A stretch of 15,385 nucleotides of DNA, from contig JADFUQ010000073.1 in assembly GCA_015222065.1 (NCBI GenBank), positions 1-15,385 on the forward strand, given 5' to 3'. Of the stretch, positions 7,684 to 13,607 are shown piece after piece. Within the stretch, counting starts at the first letter, position 1; every line of letters starts with the position of its first letter. The notes beneath the pieces are model-generated. The model did no database searches, was not told the DNA's origin, and was given only the letters and a program-made list of their open reading frames with translations. Made by a program: the position numbers and the translations under genes. The DNA is from Bacteroidota bacterium (GTDB lineage Bacteria; Bacteroidota; Bacteroidia; Bacteroidales; VadinHA17).

Positions 7684-8000
7684 TTTCTTAACTCTTAAAT
7701 CTTCACGTTTCTCTCACCTCTCATCTCTCACCGCTTGCTACATAACTACCCTTTCTCCTTACTCCATACTCCATACTTCTTTTCTCATCTTCTCACTTTC
7801 TCATCTTCACATCTTCCCATTTTACCTTTCATCTCTCACCGTTCATCTCTACATACTATTTACTTCTTACTTCTTCACTCACCTCTCATCTCTCACCTCT
7901 CATCTCTCACCTCTTATCTCTCACCGCTCTTTCTACATACTACTTACTTCATACTTCCTACTTCTTCCAGCTTTCTATTCTTCAACCCGTAACTCTTAAC
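7684..8000 (-). repeat. Long degenerate purine-rich (minus strand) repeat tract
   Basis: The 540-bp gap between the START-like gene and the LptF/LptG operon is filled by pyrimidine-rich plus-strand sequence. Read on the minus strand it is mainly GGTGAGAGATGAGA (14-bp period, about 2.5 copies at 7876-7925). The same module recurs at 7711-7735 and 7826-7842. A longer block repeats with an 84-bp offset (TCTCTCACCG at 7832 and 7916; TCTACATACT at 7848 and 7932). GTTACGGGTT occurs at 7993-7984 (minus), identical to the word near 113-129. Open frames across it have Ser/His/Leu/Pro-rich low-complexity translations and are not genes. Positions 7539-7683 and 8001-8077 hold nothing further that I recognise. 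Confidence 0.75.
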
Positions 8001-8077
8001 ACTGCATCACAGCATCACAGACCCCCCATCAAGTTGTGGTTATAAGTTCCGGATTTACATTATTGGCAGGGTAAGTT

Positions 8078-8455
8078 TTACAGACCAATAACATGCTTGA
8101 GTTCAGAGATTTGCGAATCCCAGAGGTCAATGGAGTCTTCTTTCTCGTCATCTTCAGCAAAATCGGTTATCAGCAAAGCTACATCACCGGTGATCTCCTC
8201 TATATTTATTCTGAATTCAAAATAACTATTATTATCTTCTTCATCCATCCAGTGGAACCTGACATATTTACTGTCTTTTCTACATATAAGCTCTGCTTTT
8301 TGTTCTGTCCCTTCCCATATGAAGGTAAATATTTTTCCTTTAACAGTAACATTATCGGCAAACCATTCGGATAATCCGCTTGCAGTGCTAAGACGGTTGT
8401 ATAGTACTCTGGGGGAGGAGTTGATTATATATTCAAGTTCAAATTGTTTTTTCAT
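8078..8455 (-). CDS. START-like (SRPBCC) domain protein
   Basis: A 125-aa cytoplasmic protein of the START/AHSA1-like helix-grip fold that I recognise as a small conserved Bacteroidota family of unknown function. It begins KKQFELEYIINSSPRVLYNRLSTASGLSEWFADNV, typical of the N-terminal strand and helix of SRPBCC proteins (ligand cavity fold). It continues with the beta sheet, including FIWEGTEQKAEL, and ends in a long C-terminal helix (about 110-124). I start at ATG 8455, not at 8515, because the upstream 20 residues are hydrophobic AT-rich translation unlike the family. AGGGA lies just before 8455. The gene appears monocistronic. No ligand or partner can be named. Confidence 0.85.
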   Translation of the reverse strand: MKKQFELEYIINSSPRVLYNRLSTASGLSEWFADNVTVKGKIFTFIWEGTEQKAELICRKDSKYVRFHWMDEEDNNSYFEFRINIEEITGDVALLITDFAEDDEKEDSIDLWDSQISELKHVIGL

Positions 8456-8627
8456 ATTCCCTGGATGTTTAATTAACAAGAAAGGCGTTTTGGCAATATA
8501 AATAAAAAAAAACAAAATCCACTATTTTTAAGATTAAAAACGGATCATAGTTCTTAACAAATAACTATTACAATAACTACCTCTGTATTAGAGGGATGAT
8601 GTATATAAAGCTATTTAGAGACAATTA

Positions 8628-8659
8628 GTTGAAAAATTTGCAACGAAACATTATATTTG
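8628..8659 (+). promoter_or_regulatory. Promoter of the tRNA-Met gene (Bacteroidota type)
   Basis: GTTG (8628-8631) as the -33 element and TATATTTG (8652-8659), a perfect TAnnTTTG -7 element, are separated by 20 bp. This is the arrangement recognised by the Bacteroidota primary sigma factor. The expected start is near 8665, about 20 nt before the mature tRNA. It is the best promoter in the window and supports the phylum assignment. Confidence 0.65.
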
Positions 8660-8684
8660 CAACCGCATTTATAATTTATTATAT

Positions 8685-8758
8685 GGCGAGGTAGCTCAGA
8701 TGGTTAGAGCGCATGATTCATAATCATGAGGTCTCGGGTTCAATTCCCGATCTCGCTA
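8685..8758 (+). tRNA. tRNA-Met (anticodon CAT), elongator type
   Basis: A 74-nt cloverleaf. The acceptor stem GGCGAGG pairs with TCTCGCT (two G-T wobbles), with discriminator A8758. The D arm is GCTC-AGATGGTTA-GAGC. The anticodon arm is CATGA-TTCATAA-TCATG with anticodon CAT. The variable loop is AGGTC and the T arm TCGGG-TTCAATT-CCCGA. The CCA is not encoded. The first base pair is G-T, not the mismatched C-A of initiators, and the anticodon stem lacks three consecutive G-C pairs. It is therefore the elongator; a lysidine-modified tRNA-Ile2 with CAT is a less likely alternative. A promoter lies upstream and a terminator starts 2 nt after the gene. Confidence 0.95.
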
Positions 8759-8760
8759 CA

Positions 8761-8794
8761 AAGCCCGGATAAGGAATTCCGGGCTTTTTTTTTT
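8761..8794 (+). terminator. Intrinsic terminator after tRNA-Met
   Basis: AAGCCCGGA (8761-8769) and TCCGGGCTT (8778-8786) form a perfect 9-bp stem with an 8-nt loop, followed by a run of ten T (8785-8794). It ends the tRNA transcript and isolates the downstream region, so the methyltransferase-like gene needs its own promoter. Confidence 0.92.
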
Positions 8795-8844
8795 AGAAAG
8801 GCTCTGATCTCATCGCAGAAACTCTTATACTTATGATGTTTATC

Positions 8845-8950
8845 GTAAAAGTGTTTTATCCTTCATTCTGATTATTAATTTTTTATATAACTTACACTTA
8901 TTTAGAATCTGTTTACTATTTTGCATGAACGAAGGATAAAATACTTTTAC
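8845..8950. repeat. 24-bp inverted repeat spanning 106 bp next to tRNA-Met
   Basis: Positions 8845-8868 and 8927-8950 are reverse complements at 22 of 24 bases; both mismatches are transitions (one gives a G-T pair, one an A-C pair). The arms contain TTTTATCCTTC / GAAGGATAAAA. The 58-bp loop holds no gene. No convincing target-site duplication flanks the arms. It could be a very small non-autonomous element, a structured leader of the next gene (ATG 9003), or a binding site. It is not attC-like, since no GTT/AAC core boxes occur at its ends. Confidence 0.7.
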
Positions 8951-9002
8951 ATTAGGGCTAATTAGTTTAATCAATCATAAGAAATAAACATAATTCCTGA
9001 AT

Positions 9003-9701
9003 ATGTTACAAAGAAAATGGCTTATTATAATTGCTATTATTCTCTGCTTCATATCTGCCTGTCAAACTGTTGATAATGACTCAATGCAACCTGTCTATGG
9101 TTATCCACTACTATCCAACAATGAAGAGATAAAACAATTGCTTAAAGATAAATGCGTTGATACCATCAAGTTCAGGAAGGGGGAAACAATAGCAGATATC
9201 GGTGCCGGAAACGGGTATTTAGAAGCTATGTTGTCTATTTATAACGACAGTTTAACCTTTTATATTCAAGACATAGATACATCTGTATGTAATCAAAAGG
9301 CCATTAATGAAGTAGTGGACTTTTACCAAAAGGTTAATGCCCGACCGTTCACAAATAAATTCATTGTTGTAAACGGAACAGACACTGAAACTAATTTACC
9401 CGATAATGCATTTGATAAAATACTAATGTTATGGACATATTCATACCTTAAAGCCCCCAGGGAGTTTATAATTAATGTTAGGAAAAAATTAAAAGAAGAA
9501 GGGTTATTCTATGTTATAAATCCTAATGTTGATTATGAATATGGGAAGACACTATCTTTAAAATATGGCTGGAATGTATCATCCATTGAGAAAGAGATCT
9601 CTGATATAATCGACTGTGGTTTTGAACTAATTCGAATATCCAGAAATTATAATGATCCTGAGCTACCGTTTATTATGGTTTTTAAAAAGAAGACCTATTA
9701 A
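9003..9701 (+). CDS. Predicted lipoprotein with a SAM-methyltransferase fold
   Basis: A 232-aa product. The N-terminus has a hydrophobic segment (about 5-17) ending in ISAC with C20, a good lipobox, so it should be exported and lipidated. The rest looks like a class I SAM-dependent methyltransferase: ADIGAGNGYLEA at 64-75 is motif I (SAM-binding Gly loop), IQDID at 88-92 fits the acidic end of strand 2, FDKILMLWTYSYL at 137-149 fits motif IV, and KKLKEEGLFYVINP at 161-174 fits the post-motif strand. A SAM-binding fold outside the cytoplasm is odd because SAM is not normally available there. It is followed by an attC-like site, so it may be part of an imported cassette region. The substrate is unknown. 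Confidence 0.75.
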   Translation: MLQRKWLIIIAIILCFISACQTVDNDSMQPVYGYPLLSNNEEIKQLLKDKCVDTIKFRKGETIADIGAGNGYLEAMLSIYNDSLTFYIQDIDTSVCNQKAINEVVDFYQKVNARPFTNKFIVVNGTDTETNLPDNAFDKILMLWTYSYLKAPREFIINVRKKLKEEGLFYVINPNVDYEYGKTLSLKYGWNVSSIEKEISDIIDCGFELIRISRNYNDPELPFIMVFKKKTY

Positions 9702-9793
9702 AATAACCAGATTAAACATTTTTGGGATTGAATTTATTATAGTAGCTCGTTTAAAATGTAAATAACGCAGAATAGTAATATAAACTAACTAAG

Positions 9794-9919
9794 TCCTAAC
9801 ATGCGGTATGTTCAATGCCGTGTGGTATATAATTAAGACAATAACGATTTGAAAAGAAAATATATACAAACAAAGATAACTACAGAAGCGGCACTGAAAC
9901 GTACCGTTGTCTGTTATGC
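9794..9919 (+). other. attC-like recombination site (integron cassette boundary)
   Basis: An imperfect palindrome with the attC layout. The outer boxes TCCTAAC (9794-9800) and GTTATGC (9913-9919) lie at the two ends; CCTAACA pairs with TGTTATG except for one mismatch. A short unpaired spacer follows. The inner arms are 9804-9820 and 9889-9906, pairing at 15 Watson-Crick positions, one T-G, one A-C mismatch and a single bulged A (9897). The terminal loop is 68 nt. GTTATGC is also, from memory, the core of Vibrio cholerae repeat cassettes. The next ORF starts 21 bp after the right box, as in promoterless cassettes. No integrase is in the window, so the call rests on structure. Confidence 0.5.
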
Positions 9920-9939
9920 GGTATTCATTAGATAGAATT

Positions 9940-10974
9940 ATGAGTAAATATTTTAAACTTTTCTTACTATTTATAATATGTAAAAGTGTTTACGGACAAA
10001 ATTTACAATTTACAGAATTAGATAGTTTACAATTAAAAACATTATCATCATTAGAAAAGATTACCGATGATATGTATATTATGGATTATAAAGCTGACTA
10101 TTTCTTTTCTGAATACAAAACCAGAGGAATTGGAGGTCTTTCAATGATGGATTTTATTGAGAAATATTTAGACTCCATCCCCAAAAGCAACCTTTGGTCA
10201 TGTTCAGCATTTATGGCATCACAAAAAAAGGATATTATTGTTGGAAGAAATTTTGATTGGGAAAATATTCCAGGACTAATCCTATTCACAGCACCTGAAA
10301 ATGGCTACAAGTCAATTTCATTAGTGCCTGTTGATCTATTGTTAAATAACAACGCTAAAACAATTTTTGACAATAAAAAACTATTGTGGGCCCCATATTT
10401 CCCGGTTGACGGAATGAATAATAAAGGTCTTGTAGTTATTGAACTTGCAGTTGAAGGTGAAAAAGTATATAACGAAAACAAGATTACAATGGCAAGTTTA
10501 CATCTAATCAGGTTACTTCTTGATTATGCATCAAATTTAGATGAAGCGTTAATATTATTGAATAATTTTAATAATGAAGCATCATATAGGTCTCATTTTT
10601 TCATTACAGATTCCTCAGGCAGTTCTGCTATAGTCGAATATCTTGATAATAAGATTGTTTTTACCAGGAACAGAAAATCCTGGCAGGCAGTTACAAATAC
10701 AATGGTTAATAATAAATCAGAAAAACAATTGAGAAAAATATGTAATAGGTATTTTACAATGTCTCAATATCTATCTTCTAATAATGGTTCAATATCAACT
10801 ATGGAAGCATTTAATTTATTAAGAAATATTTCTATTGAGGGAGCATATTCTTCTCAATTTAACATATATTCTTCAACACAATGGTCTGTTTTATATAATT
10901 TAGACAAAAGAAGCATTGATGTAGTTTCCCGGAGAAATTATGACAATGTATATCATTATGAATTAAATAAATAA
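9940..10974 (+). CDS. Secreted linear amide C-N hydrolase (Ntn hydrolase)
   Basis: Predicted Ntn hydrolase of the choloylglycine hydrolase / penicillin V acylase / acid-ceramidase-like group, which cleaves linear amide bonds of acylated substrates. With ATG 9940 (344 aa) it begins with a clean signal peptide, SKYFKLFLLFIICKSVYGQ. The ATG at 9907 falls inside the attC-like site and is rejected. After a roughly 65-residue pro-region comes WSCSAF, with C88 as the likely nucleophile exposed by autocleavage. GRNFDW follows at 102-107 (R103, D106), then DGMNNKG at 157-163 and VTN at 251-253 (N253). These are the group's usual catalytic positions. The coding sequence is more AT-rich than its neighbours, consistent with transfer. 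Substrate (bile salt, N-acyl homoserine lactone, N-acyl lipid, penicillin) cannot be chosen. Confidence 0.8.
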   Translation: MSKYFKLFLLFIICKSVYGQNLQFTELDSLQLKTLSSLEKITDDMYIMDYKADYFFSEYKTRGIGGLSMMDFIEKYLDSIPKSNLWSCSAFMASQKKDIIVGRNFDWENIPGLILFTAPENGYKSISLVPVDLLLNNNAKTIFDNKKLLWAPYFPVDGMNNKGLVVIELAVEGEKVYNENKITMASLHLIRLLLDYASNLDEALILLNNFNNEASYRSHFFITDSSGSSAIVEYLDNKIVFTRNRKSWQAVTNTMVNNKSEKQLRKICNRYFTMSQYLSSNNGSISTMEAFNLLRNISIEGAYSSQFNIYSSTQWSVLYNLDKRSIDVVSRRNYDNVYHYELNK

Positions 10975-10977
10975 ACA

Positions 10978-10994
10978 CCGCACAACAAATGTGC
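10978..10994 (+). other. Possible truncated attC left end
   Basis: Just after the Ntn hydrolase stop comes CCGCACAACAAATGTGC. GCACAAC (10980-10986) resembles the left outer box of an attC site and is one base from the reverse complement of GTTATGC. GCACA/TGTGC also makes a 5-bp hairpin. No matching right half is found before the next gene (10995-11053), so any attC here is broken, or this is a chance hairpin. Confidence 0.25.
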
Positions 10995-11053
10995 AAAGCA
11001 TATTAAAACAAGCTTTACTCCGGAACATTACTATACATTAAATAATAAAAGTG

Positions 11054-12355
11054 TTATTTTCCCTTGCGCTCGCTGAATTTCAGTTTCCTGTTAAGCCGGC
11101 GTATAGCTGATTCAATACTCTGGTCGGGTTCAATCACGTTGTAATCGCCCCAGAAATCGGGATCAGAAAACGCGCTTAGCTGTTGTGTAAAAATATCACC
11201 TTTTTTGAGTCTTTCACGCGAATTGAACTTGACAACCTCTTCCTCAGTACGGTCAGTTACAGCAATCTCAGACATTGTTGTATAGGTGGGATTGAAGAGT
11301 TTCTTTTTCCATTTTACCTTGAGTTTTACCTCTGCACGGCTATAGGTGAAATACCATTTTCCTTCCTGCTCCCTGAATTTAACCCTGTAGCTGGTCAAAA
11401 CGGGAGTAATTTTCATCCCAATAGGTTTTTTCCTGATAAATATCTGTGAAGCTCTATTTTTGTCCTCAAGATTCATACTGAACGCTGCTTCAGTAAGCGC
11501 AAATGTCTCCATTTCAATAAACAGACGCCCAAGAAAAAGCGGCATATCTATATCAGGCTTTTGATGGAACTCGATTACATAATGAGGCATTTCATCTATC
11601 ACAACAATATTTACCAGTTTATAATCGTATGAACTCATCGCTTCCAAAGTAAGAATTGAATAGGGATTCTTTATCAGATCAAGTTGAAGTGTTGTAGTTG
11701 GTCCACCCTGTAACCTGAAGAGTACGGTATCGAACCTTGTCTCTTCAACATTCTTACGTCCCTTATAAACCCTGGCCATATCGCTCCTGAATACATTGTT
11801 GTAAGGTGCTTTAAATATCTCAATAACAGCTTCGGCTATAGAAACATAATTCTTGTTCTTCCTGATTGTTTCGCGATAGAATGAGGTCATCAGGTTTGGA
11901 ATCCCGGCATAGTTATCAGACACTCTCACAATAACTTGTTTGATTATCTCCTCTGGTGTGATTGACTTAATCACAACTTCCCTGATCGGAATTACTGTTT
12001 GCTTCAGTTCTATAGTATTATTCCTTCCTCCATCCCTGAGATCACTTATGTGTATAATACTATTTTCATACCCGATATAGAGTACCTCAATACCTGGGTT
12101 CGAAAGGGTAGAGGCAATTTTCAGTATAAATTCACCGTCAAGGTTAGTTACTGTAGCAACATTTGTTCCCTGAACTGTAACAGTAGCAAAGATCAAAGGG
12201 TTTTTGGTTTCAGCATCTATCACCTTCCCTTTAATTGTAATAACGGATTGCGGATCCTGGATTTTTCGGTTCAGCGAGGATGGAGATCCTGCTTCCACGA
12301 TTGTAAAAGTCAGCATGAAGATAAGTCCGGCAGAAAGTTTCGCTAAATTTTTCAT
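11054..12355 (-). CDS. Secreted CarboxypepD_reg-like domain protein
   Basis: A 433-aa exported protein with ATG at 12355. The longer frame from 12424 adds 23 residues that precede a good signal peptide (MKNLAKLSAGLIFMLTFTIVEAG) and run through the promoter element. Residues about 38-125 form a CarboxypepD_reg-like beta-sandwich: ITIKGKVIDAETKNPLIFATVTVQG, then NLDGEF and YIGYE. After the usual EVVIKSITPEEIIKQVI linker (about 126-142), the segment TSFYRETIRKNKNYVSIAEAVIEI resembles the DUF5686-type extensions common in Bacteroidota. The remainder is beta-rich. No TonB barrel follows and the length is about half of full DUF5686 proteins. Function is unknown; the cell-surface or periplasmic location is inference. 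It is monocistronic with its own -7 element. Confidence 0.75.
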   Translation of the reverse strand: MKNLAKLSAGLIFMLTFTIVEAGSPSSLNRKIQDPQSVITIKGKVIDAETKNPLIFATVTVQGTNVATVTNLDGEFILKIASTLSNPGIEVLYIGYENSIIHISDLRDGGRNNTIELKQTVIPIREVVIKSITPEEIIKQVIVRVSDNYAGIPNLMTSFYRETIRKNKNYVSIAEAVIEIFKAPYNNVFRSDMARVYKGRKNVEETRFDTVLFRLQGGPTTTLQLDLIKNPYSILTLEAMSSYDYKLVNIVVIDEMPHYVIEFHQKPDIDMPLFLGRLFIEMETFALTEAAFSMNLEDKNRASQIFIRKKPIGMKITPVLTSYRVKFREQEGKWYFTYSRAEVKLKVKWKKKLFNPTYTTMSEIAVTDRTEEEVVKFNSRERLKKGDIFTQQLSAFSDPDFWGDYNVIEPDQSIESAIRRLNRKLKFSERKGK

Positions 12356-12372
12356 AGCAATTGTAAAATTAA

Positions 12373-12380
12373 CAAATTTA
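12373..12380 (-). promoter_or_regulatory. Candidate -7 element for the CarboxypepD_reg-like gene
   Basis: The minus strand reads TAAATTTG, a perfect TAnnTTTG match, ending 17 bp before ATG 12355. This is the same sequence and spacing as at cdd. No TTG sits at the expected -33 position. It supports choosing the start at 12355 rather than 12424, since the longer frame would cross the promoter. Confidence 0.45.
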
Positions 12381-12444
12381 TAAACATTTGGTACCGTTTC
12401 ATATATAAGACCTGATAGTAGCAATTTGACTTTTAATTTTAGGA

Positions 12445-12461
12445 TATCACAAATTGTGATA
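12445..12461. promoter_or_regulatory. Perfect 17-bp palindrome, operator-like
   Basis: TATCACAAATTGTGATA: two 8-bp arms around a central A with no mismatch. It lies 20 bp upstream of the ORF6N-HsdR chimera start and between it and the divergent CarboxypepD_reg-like gene, where a dimeric regulator would bind. Its minus-strand form shares ATCACAATTTG (11 nt) with the fusion junction inside the chimera (12682-12692). Confidence 0.5.
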
Positions 12462-12481
12462 GGCTTTAAAAGATTTCCGGT

Positions 12482-13264
12482 ATGAGTGATTTAATAAGAT
12501 CCGAAAATATCCTCTCACAAATCTATTACTTCAGAGGTGTAAAAGTAATGCTCGATTTTCACCTGGCTGCCTTGTACGATGTAGAAACAAGAGTCCTTAA
12601 TCAGGCAGTACAAAGAAATATTGAAAGATTCCCCGAAGATTTTATGTTTCAATTAAGCGATAATGAAATTAAAAACTTGACATCACAATTTGAGGATTAC
12701 AAGAGTAAATACCTCGACCTTTTCGAAAAAGTAAAAAGCGACCACCAGAAAGAGAAAGACTCAATTCTGGAGGATGTTGATTTTGAGCTGGAGCTGATCC
12801 ACCGCGATGAGGTTAACGTGGCGTATATATTAAAACTACTTGCCAGGCCGAAACAAGCCGAAGGAAAAGAAATACAACAGCATAAAAAAATCATTATTGA
12901 TCTTTTGGCAGGAGAAGTTAATTTGCGCAGTAAACGCGAACTTATTGAGAAATTTATTGAGGAGAACCTGCCACACATAGAGGATGCAGATGCCATACCG
13001 GATGAATTTGAAAAATTCTGGAATCATCAGAAGATATTGGCTATAGGCAAAATATGTGAAGATGAGCACCTGGACCAAAAGCAGTTTAAGGCATTAATAG
13101 ATGCTTACATTTACAGTGATCAGGAGCCGATTCGGGATGAGGTGTTTAAATGTTTAGATAACCGCCCCAGCGTACTGAAGGCTCGTGAAATTGGCGAGCG
13201 CATCATTACCAAAATGAAAGAGTTTATAGAGATATTTATATTTATAAAAGGGGTTGCTGCGTAA
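12482..13264 (+). CDS. ORF6N-HsdR chimera, relic of a type I R-M locus
   Basis: An uninterrupted 260-aa frame made of two unrelated parts. Residues 1-69 are the start of an ORF6N-domain protein (phage antirepressor-like DNA binding): YYFRGVKVMLDFHLAALYDV, RVLNQAVQRNIERFPEDFMFQL and NLTSQ. At residue 69/70 (nt about 12688) this breaks off before the rest of the domain. Residues 70-260 match the C-terminal helical domain of type I restriction subunit HsdR: FEDYKSKYLDL, DFELELIHRDEVNVAYILKLLA, HKKIIIDLLAGEVNLRSKREL, FIEENLPHIEDADAIPDEFEKFW and SVLKAREIGERI. Motor and nuclease domains are absent, so it cannot restrict DNA. ORF6N genes often sit inside Bacteroidota hsd operons, so one internal deletion explains it. 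Whether the protein is made or has a role is unknown. Confidence 0.85.
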   Translation: MSDLIRSENILSQIYYFRGVKVMLDFHLAALYDVETRVLNQAVQRNIERFPEDFMFQLSDNEIKNLTSQFEDYKSKYLDLFEKVKSDHQKEKDSILEDVDFELELIHRDEVNVAYILKLLARPKQAEGKEIQQHKKIIIDLLAGEVNLRSKRELIEKFIEENLPHIEDADAIPDEFEKFWNHQKILAIGKICEDEHLDQKQFKALIDAYIYSDQEPIRDEVFKCLDNRPSVLKAREIGERIITKMKEFIEIFIFIKGVAA

Positions 13265-13607
13265 TAAAAAAACTTCCTTTTCATAACCACTTTATATTTC
13301 TATTATTACCCTGTGAACAATAAGATGTTTGAATCATCTCCTGATTTTTAGTCCTATTTAGTCCCACTTCATTTGAAGATATACATTTTTACATCAATGT
13401 CTATTGTTTATTTGTAAATATATATACTTTAAAAAAAAAAATTAAGTAATGGGAATAAAATTGTGTTTTCAATTGTCAAATACTAATGAATAACCTATAC
13501 TTGATTATGTATATATTAAAAATGTTAATCACAGGACCAGCCGGTCAGGTGTTTCAGTGAGTATATATAAACCAATAAAATAACCACTTAAAATCAAACC
13601 AAATAAA
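13265..13607. other. AT-rich intergenic region without a gene
   Basis: 343 bp, very AT-rich, with no credible ORF. It contains a direct repeat TTTAGTCC at 13347-13354 and 13357-13364 (10-bp spacing, one helical turn), an A run around 13430-13440, and a small GACC/GGTC palindrome near 13536-13547. The promoter candidate at 13473-13503 is listed separately. The far left may hold remnants of the lost R-M locus, but nothing is recognisable. Confidence 0.6.
13473..13503 (+). promoter_or_regulatory. Candidate promoter of the beta-barrel protein gene
   Basis: TTG at 13473-13475 and TATACTTG at 13496-13503 (one mismatch to TAnnTTTG) are separated by exactly 20 bp, the same spacing as the tRNA promoter. 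This gives a leader of about 98 nt before ATG 13608. Confidence 0.4.

Noticed and set aside
7735..7992. 85-aa open frame on the plus strand
   Set aside because: It lies wholly in the pyrimidine-rich repeat tract; its Ser/His/Leu/Phe/Pro-rich translation reflects the repeat, not a protein.
8456..8515. Upstream start of the START-like protein
   Set aside because: It adds a hydrophobic AT-rich stretch that resembles a signal peptide by chance; the family starts at MKKQFELEY.
8845..8950. Reading the 24-bp inverted repeat as an attC site
   Set aside because: The arms lack AAC/GTT core boxes, unpaired spacers and an extrahelical base; it is a simple long stem.
12356..12424. Upstream start of the CarboxypepD_reg-like protein
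   Set aside because: It would bury the signal peptide and translate through a TAnnTTTG promoter element.
12697..13078. Minus-strand frames of 99 and 80 aa within the ORF6N-HsdR chimera
   Set aside because: The plus-strand frame has clear HsdR similarity; the antisense frames do not.
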